Source of the DNA: Robinsoniella peoriensis
GTDB lineage: Bacteria > Bacillota > Clostridia > Lachnospirales > Lachnospiraceae
Direction of reading: 5' to 3'
NCBI RefSeq assembly: GCF_000797495.1
Contig: NZ_JTGN01000003.1
Location: 523,986 to 587,985 of the forward strand
DNA length: 64,000 nucleotides
This document shows, one piece after another, positions 9,146 through 15,970 of the stretch. Numbering within the stretch: position 1 is the first letter of the stretch; each line of letters begins with the position of its first letter. The notes beneath the pieces are model-generated. The model did not search any database. It was not told where the DNA came from and saw only the letters and a program-made list of their open reading frames with translations. A program made the translations under genes and the position numbers.

Positions 9146-10237
9146 ATGAAGAAGAAAATGATCAGTGGTTTACTCGCAGTGGCAATGGTGGCTTCAGTTC
9201 TCGCAGGATGCGGACAGGGCAGCAGCAAGACAACAGAGGCAGCAAAGACAACAGAGGCAGCAAAGACAACGGATGCGGCTGAGACAACAGAACCGGCAAA
9301 TGCAGAGACATCAGCCGGGACAAAAGCTGCCGATGCAGGCACAGAAGCAGTAGAGAAAGCCACACAGGCGGCCGCAGCCGCTTCAGCAGATAACGGGGAT
9401 TTCACCATTGGCGTAATTATGAAGGACAATTCAGACACATTTGTTAAGAGAATTGCAGATGCAATTGAGGCAAGGGGAAAAGAGCTGGGTGTAAAATTGC
9501 TGATGAATGATGCGGAAGGCGATGTTAACAAGCAGATAGAAATTACAGAGAATCTGATCACACAGCAGGTGGATGCAATTATTTTAAATGCTCAGGATAT
9601 GGATGGAAGCAGCCCCTGTATTACAAAAGCCAATGAAGCAAACATTCCCATTGTAAACTGTAACTGTGATACGGTAAATAAGGATTACCAGTCCTTTGTA
9701 GGATGTGAAGACAAAGAATCCGGTTTGATTGAAGCGAACTATGTATTAGAAAACCTGCCGGAAGGATCCAAAATCTGTGTTATCCAGGGACCGATGGGAC
9801 AGGCAGGCCAGGTAGGACGCTGGGCAGGTTATGAAGAAGCCGGTTTATTTGATAAATATGAACTGCTGGCTGAGCAGACTGCAAACTGGAAGAGAGAAGA
9901 GGCTCTGGCACTGGCAGAAGACTGGATTACTACCTATGGAGACGAATTAAAAGGAATTATCTGCGAAAATGATGATATGGCTCTTGGTGCATTATCTGCA
10001 TGTAAAGCAGCAGGCAGAACAGATATTATGATCACAGGTGTTGACGCCATTTCTGATGCCCTGACGGCAGTGAAAAATGGTGAAATGGCATGTACGGTTT
10101 TCCAGGATGCGGAAGGTCAGGGAGCCACAGCTGTTGATACAGCTCTGGCACTGGCAAAAGGAGAAAAGGTGGAATATGATATCAGAATTCCATTCCAGTT
10201 AGTTACCAAAGATAATGTAGACGAATTTATGAATTAA
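9146..10237 (+). CDS. Sugar-binding lipoprotein of the ABC importer, RbsB type
   Basis: The 363-residue protein starts with a lipoprotein signal peptide (MKKKMISGLLAVAMVASVLAGC), the Cys at residue 22 being the lipidation site. A low-complexity linker of Ala, Lys, Thr and Glu (KTTEAA repeats, residues 27-85) tethers the binding domain. The domain itself (FTIGVIMKDNSDTFVKRI, GVDAISDALTAVKNGEM) is a type 1 periplasmic-binding fold of the ribose/galactose group. Such proteins capture sugar at the outer membrane face and deliver it to RbsC-like permeases. The start follows AAGGAGG with eight bases of spacing. A stable hairpin after the gene may protect this part of the message. The specific sugar is unknown. 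Confidence 0.93.
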   Translation: MKKKMISGLLAVAMVASVLAGCGQGSSKTTEAAKTTEAAKTTDAAETTEPANAETSAGTKAADAGTEAVEKATQAAAAASADNGDFTIGVIMKDNSDTFVKRIADAIEARGKELGVKLLMNDAEGDVNKQIEITENLITQQVDAIILNAQDMDGSSPCITKANEANIPIVNCNCDTVNKDYQSFVGCEDKESGLIEANYVLENLPEGSKICVIQGPMGQAGQVGRWAGYEEAGLFDKYELLAEQTANWKREEALALAEDWITTYGDELKGIICENDDMALGALSACKAAGRTDIMITGVDAISDALTAVKNGEMACTVFQDAEGQGATAVDTALALAKGEKVEYDIRIPFQLVTKDNVDEFMN

Positions 10238-10249
10238 TAAAAAGCGGCA

Positions 10250-10279
10250 GCCTCCGTCAGCATTTACCCTGCCGGAGGC
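10250..10279 (+). terminator. Intercistronic hairpin after the binding-protein gene
   Basis: GCCTCCG (10250-10256) pairs with CGGAGGC (10273-10279). No T-run follows, so it is more likely an RNA-stabilising or attenuating hairpin than a full terminator. Such hairpins are common behind binding-protein genes, which need higher expression. Confidence 0.5.
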
Positions 10280-10302
10280 GCCGGTAGAAATGAGGGTGCA
10301 GT

Positions 10303-10731
10303 ATGCTTAAGAATATACCAAAGATTATTTCCCCGGAGTTAATGAAAGTAATGATGGAAATGGGACATAGTGATGTACTGATTATAGCCGATGCTAATTA
10401 TCCGGCAGCGGCACATGCAAAACGGCTGATACGGCTGGAAGGAGTGGAGGTTCCGGAACTGTTGGAAGCAATTTTACCATTTTTTCCACTGGATAATTTT
10501 ATCAAACATCCGGTCAGGCTCATGCGCAATCTGCCAACTGAGCCCACACCTGAAATATGGGATGTCTATAAACGTATATTAAAAAAACATGATACTGACC
10601 GGGCATTTCAAGAATTTGATTTTGCAGACCGCCTTCCCTTTTATGAGGAATCCGAGAAGGCATATCTGGTTGTACAGACCGGAACAACAGCACGTTACGC
10701 AAATATTGTATTGCAGAAAGGGGTGTGCTAG
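10303..10731 (+). CDS. RbsD/FucU-family sugar mutarotase
   Basis: This 142-residue protein matches the FucU/RbsD family in length and pattern: the N-terminal ISPELMKVMMEMGHSDVLIIADANYP, containing the catalytic His of the family, and the C-terminal end YANIVLQKGV. These decameric cytoplasmic enzymes interconvert alpha and beta anomers of L-fucose or D-ribose and often travel with ABC importers. Here it lies between the binding protein and the second cupin protein. The TAG stop codon is the first three bases of a repeat-family end (TAGAGCGTGTTC), so the original last one or two residues may have been replaced. The fold assignment is firm; the sugar is not. Confidence 0.88.
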   Translation: MLKNIPKIISPELMKVMMEMGHSDVLIIADANYPAAAHAKRLIRLEGVEVPELLEAILPFFPLDNFIKHPVRLMRNLPTEPTPEIWDVYKRILKKHDTDRAFQEFDFADRLPFYEESEKAYLVVQTGTTARYANIVLQKGVC

Positions 10732-10740
10732 AGCGTGTTC
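10729..10740. repeat. End fragment of repeat family 1
   Basis: TAGAGCGTGTTC is identical to the terminus of the full element at 7981-8144 read on the opposite strand. It overlaps the fucU-like stop codon and directly precedes the truncated aldose-epimerase-like relic, which suggests a deletion event at a repeat end. Confidence 0.55.
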
Positions 10741-10884
10741 TCCCACAAACTGGATCATTTTGTGCAATGGAAAATGATGGGTCCCGGAGATTACGTCATG
10801 GGACTGGAGCCTGCAAATGCAACCATTGATGGCATTGCAGATGCAATAGAAAATGGTTCGGCCGTGAGGCATTTGAAAATATAA
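10741..10884 (+). pseudogene. DUF4432-type aldose epimerase relic, C-terminal end
   Basis: The frame starting at 10741 reads HKLDHFVQWKMMGPGDYVMG, then LEPANATIDGIADAIENGS, and stops at 10882-10884. The WKMMG.GDYVMGLEPAN pattern is characteristic of the C-terminal part of DUF4432 (aldose 1-epimerase-like, beta-sandwich) proteins, which occur in sugar operons. About 48 codons remain of a protein normally around 300 or more residues. There is no ribosome-binding site or start codon. It is in the same frame as the fucU-like gene, separated from it only by the TAG and a repeat end. The family call rests on this short motif, hence moderate confidence. Confidence 0.6.
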
Positions 10885-10935
10885 AAAACGGAAAATTACA
10901 GAAAAAGTAGATAGAAGCCAGAAAGGAAGAAAAAT

Positions 10936-12171
10936 ATGGCAAACCAATCATTAATAGAAAAAGTATTTGAAGAAGGAGGCGGGATTTTCCGCCTAAATCC
11001 TACCTTTGTACCAAGAAGATTTGGAAAGGCAGGACACCGATTAAAATTACACCCTGATGATTATTATGCACTGGGAATTGAGAGAGGGTCTATTAAGGAA
11101 AGATGGTTTTCCTCCACAATTCCAGCTAATAACGGACCGCTGGCAGCACCGGACGAGGGAATGAGTTATGTAGCCGTATCTTATGAAACAGATGAAAAAT
11201 TTACATTAAAGGAAGCTATTGATACAATGGGTGAGAAAATTGTGGGAAAAGAACTCATGAAAAAGTATGGGGGATGGCCCATGTATTCAAAATTCTTTGA
11301 TTTCGAAAATCCTTTGTTCCATCATGTCCACCTTACCTTTGAGGATGCGGCGAGAGTCGGTAAGCTTGGCAAGCCGGAGTGCTACTATTTCCCCAGGCAG
11401 TTAAATAATTACCAGGGAGAATGTGGTGCCACTTACTTTGGTTTTGATCCGGATACAGATCCGGAAGAGGTAAAGAGAAGACTGCGTAATTATAATGAAG
11501 ATGATACCAGAATTACTGAATTATCCAGGGCTTACCGGGTTCAGCTTGGGACGGGCTGGTATACTCCGGCCGGTGTCATTCATGCTCCGGCATCATATCT
11601 TACTTATGAACCACAGTGGAATTCCGATGTAAATTCCGTACAGGAAAATGTAGTTTCCGGAGAAATATATCCTAGAGATATGCTGGTTGAGGAATGTCCG
11701 GATGACAAGAAGGATGACATAGATTATATTTTTGGCTTGCTGGACTGGGAAAAGAATACGGATCCCCATTACAAACAGACCTATTTCAGGCCGCCTGTTA
11801 CAGCGAGTGAGACAGAACAGTACATTGAAAAATGGGTGACTTACGCAAATGATTATGTTGCGGCAAAAGAATTAACCATTTATCCAGGGCAGACAGTAAC
11901 GATAAAAGATGGAGCGGCTTATGGATGTATCTTTATCCAGGGACATGGGAAAATGGGTGTTTACGATGCAGAAGCGGTGACCCTGCTGCGTTTTGGTCAG
12001 CAAAGTTCAGATGAGTTCTTCGTTTCTGAAGGTACTGCAAAAGAGGGTGTTGTAATCACGAATGAGAGTAAGGTAGAGCCATTGGTATTACTAAAACATT
12101 TTGGTCCAAACCATCCGGATGTGCCAAAAGAAGTACCGGCATCCTGCGTTAGCAGCCAAATGTGCAAATAG
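10936..12171 (+). CDS. Cupin-fold protein, phosphomannose-isomerase-like (paralogue 2)
   Basis: The 411-residue protein is homologous to the product at 5180-6430 from end to end: LHPDDYYALG, ERWFSST, FHHVHLTFEDAARVG, GKPECYYFPRQLNN, TPAGVIHAPASYLTYEPQ and VVITNES...LVLLKHFGPN. The HHVH motif, the Glu of KPE and the His of GVIHAP are the expected metal ligands of a type I phosphomannose-isomerase-like cupin. Where paralogue 1 has HHIHH, this one has HHVHL, so one possible extra histidine is missing. The two may act on different anomers or substrates, or form a heteromer. It starts after GAAAGGAAG with good spacing and sits in the sugar operon ahead of the kinase gene. Confidence 0.7.
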   Translation: MANQSLIEKVFEEGGGIFRLNPTFVPRRFGKAGHRLKLHPDDYYALGIERGSIKERWFSSTIPANNGPLAAPDEGMSYVAVSYETDEKFTLKEAIDTMGEKIVGKELMKKYGGWPMYSKFFDFENPLFHHVHLTFEDAARVGKLGKPECYYFPRQLNNYQGECGATYFGFDPDTDPEEVKRRLRNYNEDDTRITELSRAYRVQLGTGWYTPAGVIHAPASYLTYEPQWNSDVNSVQENVVSGEIYPRDMLVEECPDDKKDDIDYIFGLLDWEKNTDPHYKQTYFRPPVTASETEQYIEKWVTYANDYVAAKELTIYPGQTVTIKDGAAYGCIFIQGHGKMGVYDAEAVTLLRFGQQSSDEFFVSEGTAKEGVVITNESKVEPLVLLKHFGPNHPDVPKEVPASCVSSQMCK

Positions 12172-12215
12172 TTATTGCCATTTGATCCGCTGCCTGGAAA
12201 ATCAAGTAATTACGT

Positions 12216-12254
12216 CCCCGAATGCAGGAATCAAGCTTGTATTCGGGGATTTTT
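12216..12254 (+). terminator. Hairpin with T-run between the second cupin gene and the kinase
   Basis: CCCCGAAT (12216-12223) pairs with ATTCGGGG (12241-12248), followed by ATTTTTAT. It looks like a rho-independent terminator with a 17-base loop inside the operon. It may be an attenuator that lowers kinase and epimerase expression, or the end of a first transcript. Confidence 0.6.
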
Positions 12255-12277
12255 ATATGGAAAGGAGAAGATAGCAG

Positions 12278-13792
12278 ATGAAATATTTGATGGGGATTGA
12301 CAATGGAAGTACTTTTTCAAAAGCAGCAATCTTTGACCAGGAGGGAAGACAGATCTCTGTAGCCAGCGTCCCTTCCGTGACCATTACACCAAAGCCCGGT
12401 TATACGGAAAGAGATATGGAAGAACTTTGGGAAATCAATGCAGCAGCAATTCGTGCGGCAATTTCTGACAGCAAAATAAATCCCGATGATATAGCCGGTA
12501 TATCTTTTTCCGGACATGGAAAAGGGTTGTATATGGTGGGGTATGATGACAAGCCATCCTATAACGGTATCCTGTCTACCGATGCCAGGGCATGGGAGTA
12601 TGTAGAAAAATGGAATCGCGACGGCACCAGAGAAAAGGTATTCGAGAAATCTTATCAGGAGATACTGGCATGTCAGCCGGTGAGTATTCTGGCATGGTTG
12701 AAGGATCACCATTCTGATGTGATTGCAAATACAAAGTTTATTTTCGCAGTAAAAGATTATATCAGATATCGTCTGACCGGAGAAGCATTTGCAGAGTTAT
12801 CCGATTTTACGGGAGCCAATCTGGTAAATTTAAACACCGGACAGTATGACAGAGAGCATCTGAAACTCTTTGGATTAGAGGAAATATATGAAAAGCTGCC
12901 TCCTCTTCGGGGGTCTGCGGATATCTGCGGTTACATAACGGACCAGGCTAGTAAAAAAACCACTCTGCCACAGGGGATTCCGGTTGCGGCGGGTATGTTT
13001 GATGTAGATGCCTGCGGGATCGCTTCCGGTTTGTCAGATGAAGAGCAGATGTGCATGATAGCAGGAACCTGGAGTATCAATGAATTCATTGGAAAAGCTC
13101 CGGTAACCAACAAAACAGTTGCTCTGAACTCCATGTTCTGCATACCGGGTTATTTTCTGATAGAAGAAAGCAGCCCGACATCTGCCGGAAACATGGAATG
13201 GTTCATCCGAAATCTTCTGAACTTTGAAAAAGAGTCGGCAAAAGAAGACGGGAAGTCCATCTATGATATTACTAATAAATGGGTGGAAGAAATAAAGCCG
13301 GAGGAGTCCAACGTGATCTTTCTGCCATTTTTAAACGGCTCCAATGAAGATGCACTGGCAAAGGGAACCTTTGTGGGCCTTACCGGATACCACAACAAGA
13401 AACATATGCTGCGGGCAGTGTACGAAGGAATTGTATTTTCACATCTGACCCATGTTAAAAAATTACTGCAAAACCGTTCCGTGCCATCCAGCATCCGGCT
13501 TTCCGGGGGTGCAGCTAATTCTGATGTATGGGTGCAGATTTTTGCCGATGCACTGCAGATCCCGGTTGATGTTATTGAAGACAAAGAACTGGGGGCACAG
13601 GGAGCGGCAATGGCAGCTGGAATAGCAGCAGGAATCTACACTGATTATCAGGATGCCATCCGACGAACGGTCACTATCACTAAAACGGTGATGCCCCGTT
13701 TGGAATACAAAGAGATATATGAAGAAAAGTATACGGCTTATCGTGCGGTAATCAATGGGCTGAGCGGGACCTGGAAACATTTTAAGAATTGA
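12278..13792 (+). CDS. FGGY-family carbohydrate kinase, L-xylulose kinase (LyxK)-like
   Basis: The 504-residue protein has both FGGY domains. The N-terminal phosphate-binding segment is LMGIDNGSTFSKAAIFD. SGHGKGLYMV near residue 83, SSPTSAGNMEWF near 302, FLPFLNGSNED near 350, YEGIVFSHLTH near 385 and SGGAANSDVWVQIFAD near 409 are shared with E. coli LyxK, which phosphorylates L-xylulose to L-xylulose 5-phosphate. The UlaE-like epimerase next door acts on that product, which supports the call. Other ketoses, such as 3-keto sugars or L-ribulose, remain possible. The start follows GGAAAGGAGAAG. It lies behind a terminator-like hairpin and is followed 18 bases later by the epimerase gene. Confidence 0.8.
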   Translation: MKYLMGIDNGSTFSKAAIFDQEGRQISVASVPSVTITPKPGYTERDMEELWEINAAAIRAAISDSKINPDDIAGISFSGHGKGLYMVGYDDKPSYNGILSTDARAWEYVEKWNRDGTREKVFEKSYQEILACQPVSILAWLKDHHSDVIANTKFIFAVKDYIRYRLTGEAFAELSDFTGANLVNLNTGQYDREHLKLFGLEEIYEKLPPLRGSADICGYITDQASKKTTLPQGIPVAAGMFDVDACGIASGLSDEEQMCMIAGTWSINEFIGKAPVTNKTVALNSMFCIPGYFLIEESSPTSAGNMEWFIRNLLNFEKESAKEDGKSIYDITNKWVEEIKPEESNVIFLPFLNGSNEDALAKGTFVGLTGYHNKKHMLRAVYEGIVFSHLTHVKKLLQNRSVPSSIRLSGGAANSDVWVQIFADALQIPVDVIEDKELGAQGAAMAAGIAAGIYTDYQDAIRRTVTITKTVMPRLEYKEIYEEKYTAYRAVINGLSGTWKHFKN

Positions 13793-13810
13793 AAAAAGAA
13801 AGGATAAAAA

Positions 13811-14656
13811 ATGAAAGCATATACCCTTGGTTTATACGAAAAAGCAATGCCGCCTGAACTTACCTGGGAAGAAAAGCTTCAGGTTGCAAAATCTGCCGGT
13901 TTTGATTTTGTGGAAATCAGCATAGATGAAACGGAAGAAAAGCTGGCAAGGCTTGACTGGTCAAAAAAAGAAAGGCTGGAACTGATCGATACCATGTTTG
14001 CAGCGGGCATTCCCATAAGAAGTATGTGCCTGAGTGGGCACCGCAAATATCCCCTTGGAAGCAATAATCCGGAAATTGCAGGCAGAGGAATGGAAATAAT
14101 GGAGAAAGCAATTTGCCTTGCGGATGACCTGGGAATTCGGATTATCCAATTGGCAGGCTATGACGTATACTATGAACAATCCACCCCGGAAACAGTCCGG
14201 CGGTTTGAAAAAAACCTGAAAAAAGCGGTAATGATGGCGGCAAGTCTGGGTATTACATTAGGATTTGAAACCATGGAAACGGAGTTTATGAACACCGTGG
14301 AAAAGGCAATGAACTATGTCAAAAATATAAATTCTACCTATCTGACGGTATATCCGGACAGCGGTAATATTAAAAATGCATCGGTCAGCTATGACACCAA
14401 TGTTCAAAAAGATTTACGAACAGGTGCCGGGCATATTACATCTGTTCACTTAAAAGAGACAGTGCCCGGAAAGTTTCGGGAGATTCCTTTTGGAACAGGG
14501 CATGTAAATTTCGAAGAAATGATTGCTGCCGCCTGGGAAATCGGTGTGCGTAAATTTGTAACGGAATTCTGGTATACAGGGAGCGGGAAGTGGAAAGACG
14601 ATCTGAAGGATGCCCGTAACAGAATGGGCAAAATATTAGATAAGATGGAGGCATGA
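13811..14656 (+). CDS. L-ribulose-5-phosphate 3-epimerase-like protein (UlaE/SgbU type)
   Basis: This 281-residue TIM-barrel protein of the xylose-isomerase-like superfamily begins YTLGLYEKAMPPELTWEEKL, a typical UlaE/SgbU start. Metal-site motifs follow: FVEISIDE (Glu), SMCLSGHRKYPLGS (His), IIQLAGYDVYYE, GFETMETEFMN (Glu), YPDSGN (Asp), VHLKETVPGKFREIPFGTGHVNF and a late FVTEFWYTG (Glu). The family converts L-xylulose 5-phosphate to L-ribulose 5-phosphate. A 4-epimerase (UlaF/AraD) that would finish the path to D-xylulose 5-phosphate is not in this window. It is closely spaced behind the kinase with AGAAAGGATAA as ribosome-binding site. Confidence 0.88.
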   Translation: MKAYTLGLYEKAMPPELTWEEKLQVAKSAGFDFVEISIDETEEKLARLDWSKKERLELIDTMFAAGIPIRSMCLSGHRKYPLGSNNPEIAGRGMEIMEKAICLADDLGIRIIQLAGYDVYYEQSTPETVRRFEKNLKKAVMMAASLGITLGFETMETEFMNTVEKAMNYVKNINSTYLTVYPDSGNIKNASVSYDTNVQKDLRTGAGHITSVHLKETVPGKFREIPFGTGHVNFEEMIAAAWEIGVRKFVTEFWYTGSGKWKDDLKDARNRMGKILDKMEA

Positions 14657-14686
14657 GAGTTCTGACTGCACCCCAGGTAACCCAGG

Positions 14687-14740
14687 ATAAACATTTCATG
14701 CGTAAACATTTCATGCATAAACATTTCATGCATAAACATG
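14687..14740 (+). repeat. 15-bp tandem repeat, three and a half copies
   Basis: ATAAACATTTCATGC occurs at 14687-14701, 14702-14716 (first base G) and 14717-14731, with a partial ATAAACATG at 14732-14740. It lies between the epimerase and oxidoreductase genes. The repeats are direct and adjacent with no spacers. Confidence 0.9.
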
Positions 14741-14785
14741 GAACAAATGCCTACTATGGGCAAAAATAACAGGAAAGGGAATAAA

Positions 14786-15838
14786 ATGGAGAAAAGAATA
14801 CAGGAAAATCATACTGCTGATTCAGGAAATTCCGCAAGCAGGCTAGCGGCAGGCAAGGGTTCAAGAATGAGGATGGCAATTCTGGGAGCAGGCCAGATTG
14901 CACATAAAATGGCTGCGACTATAACAAAAATGGAAATGGTAGAGGCATACGCAATCGCAGCAAGAGATGCCAAACGGGCACAGTCTTTTGCAGAACAATA
15001 CGGCTTTACGAAAGCATATGGCTCTTATGAAGAAATGCTTTCTGATAAAGAAGTTGATCTGGTATATATAGCAACCCCGCATTCTCATCATTATGAGCAT
15101 ATCAGACTGTGCCTGGCACATCAGAAACATGTTCTATGCGAAAAATCATTTACGGTAAATGCCAGGCAGGCGAGGGAAGTACTGCAAATGGCAGAAGAAA
15201 AAGGACTCCTTCTGACAGAAGCAATCTGGACAAGATATATGCCGTCCCGGAAAATGGTAAATGATATTATAGACAGCGGAGTCATAGGTAAGGCAGTATC
15301 ACTGACAGGCAATCTGGGCTACGCTCTGGAAAGTGTAACCAGGATGGTAGAACCGTCCCTGGCTGGCGGGGCATTGCTGGATGTGGGAGTCTATATGGTA
15401 AACTTCGCAATGATGGTCTTCGGAAATAAAATCAGCAAAGTAACTTCCAGTGCAGTGATGTCTGAAAAAGGAGTAGATTATTCGGACAGCATCACCATGA
15501 TATTTGAGGGCGGGGAAATAGCTGTGATGCACAGCAGTATGCTTGGCGCACTGAATCGCAGGGCAAGCATCTTTGGTGATAAAGGCTACATAGAGATCAC
15601 AAATGTAAATAACATAGAGCACATCAGAGTCTTCGACGAAAATTACAGAGAATTAGCAGATTACACGCCTCCGGAACAGATCACCGGATATGAATATGAG
15701 GTAGAAGCCTGCCGCAGGGCGATACAGGAAGGGAGAACCCAGTGCAGTGAGATGCCTCATGAAGAAACTATCCGGGTGCTGGAGATTATGGATGATATGC
15801 GGAGGTCCTGGGGGTATCAGATTCCTGGGGAGAATTAA
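14786..15838 (+). CDS. Gfo/Idh/MocA-family oxidoreductase
   Basis: About 350 residues. An N-terminal Rossmann fold starts at MRMAILGAGQIAHKMAATI and continues DLVYIATPHSHHYEHIRLCL. The usual EKP catalytic lysine motif appears as CEKSFTVNARQA, keeping the Lys. The C-terminal alpha/beta domain contains GGALLDVGVYMVNFA, typical of the dihydrodiol/1,5-anhydrofructose-like branch. These enzymes oxidise or reduce sugars with NAD(P). The start at 14786 follows AGGAAAGGGA at 14771-14780; an upstream ATG at 14738 lies in the tandem repeat and lacks a ribosome-binding site. It is the last gene of the sugar operon and could oxidise or reduce the imported sugar, but its substrate is unknown. Confidence 0.88.
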   Translation: MEKRIQENHTADSGNSASRLAAGKGSRMRMAILGAGQIAHKMAATITKMEMVEAYAIAARDAKRAQSFAEQYGFTKAYGSYEEMLSDKEVDLVYIATPHSHHYEHIRLCLAHQKHVLCEKSFTVNARQAREVLQMAEEKGLLLTEAIWTRYMPSRKMVNDIIDSGVIGKAVSLTGNLGYALESVTRMVEPSLAGGALLDVGVYMVNFAMMVFGNKISKVTSSAVMSEKGVDYSDSITMIFEGGEIAVMHSSMLGALNRRASIFGDKGYIEITNVNNIEHIRVFDENYRELADYTPPEQITGYEYEVEACRRAIQEGRTQCSEMPHEETIRVLEIMDDMRRSWGYQIPGEN

Positions 15839-15866
15839 TAAGGTTTAAAGTTATAGTTTTGCGGTG

Positions 15867-15895
15867 TCACGGTGTACTATTGTAGTGCACCGTGA
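15867..15895. terminator. Hairpin between convergent genes
   Basis: A 13-bp stem (TCACGGTGTACTA/TAGTGCACCGTGA, one wobble pair) with a 3-base loop lies after the oxidoreductase gene and before the end of the minus-strand exporter gene. It has no clear T-run, so it may act as a weak or bidirectional terminator. Confidence 0.5.
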
Positions 15896-15970
15896 TAAGA
15901 AACCACGCTGTTTTACACCATGGCCCAGCATCTCGGAAACTAAAAGCAATCTCACATCTGCAATACCTAC

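Noticed and set aside
9115..9561. Minus-strand Ala/Val-rich frame of 148 codons
   Set aside because: It mirrors the KTTEAA linker of the sugar-binding lipoprotein and lacks a ribosome-binding site.
10303..10884. FucU-like gene extended through its TAG into the same-frame DUF4432 tail
   Set aside because: The fucU-like protein ends at the normal family position, the TAG belongs to a repeat end, and no recoding signal is visible. A fusion or stop-codon read-through is unlikely.
14687..14740. Tandem repeats as a CRISPR array
   Set aside because: The units are adjacent with no spacers and only 15 bases long; no cas genes are present.
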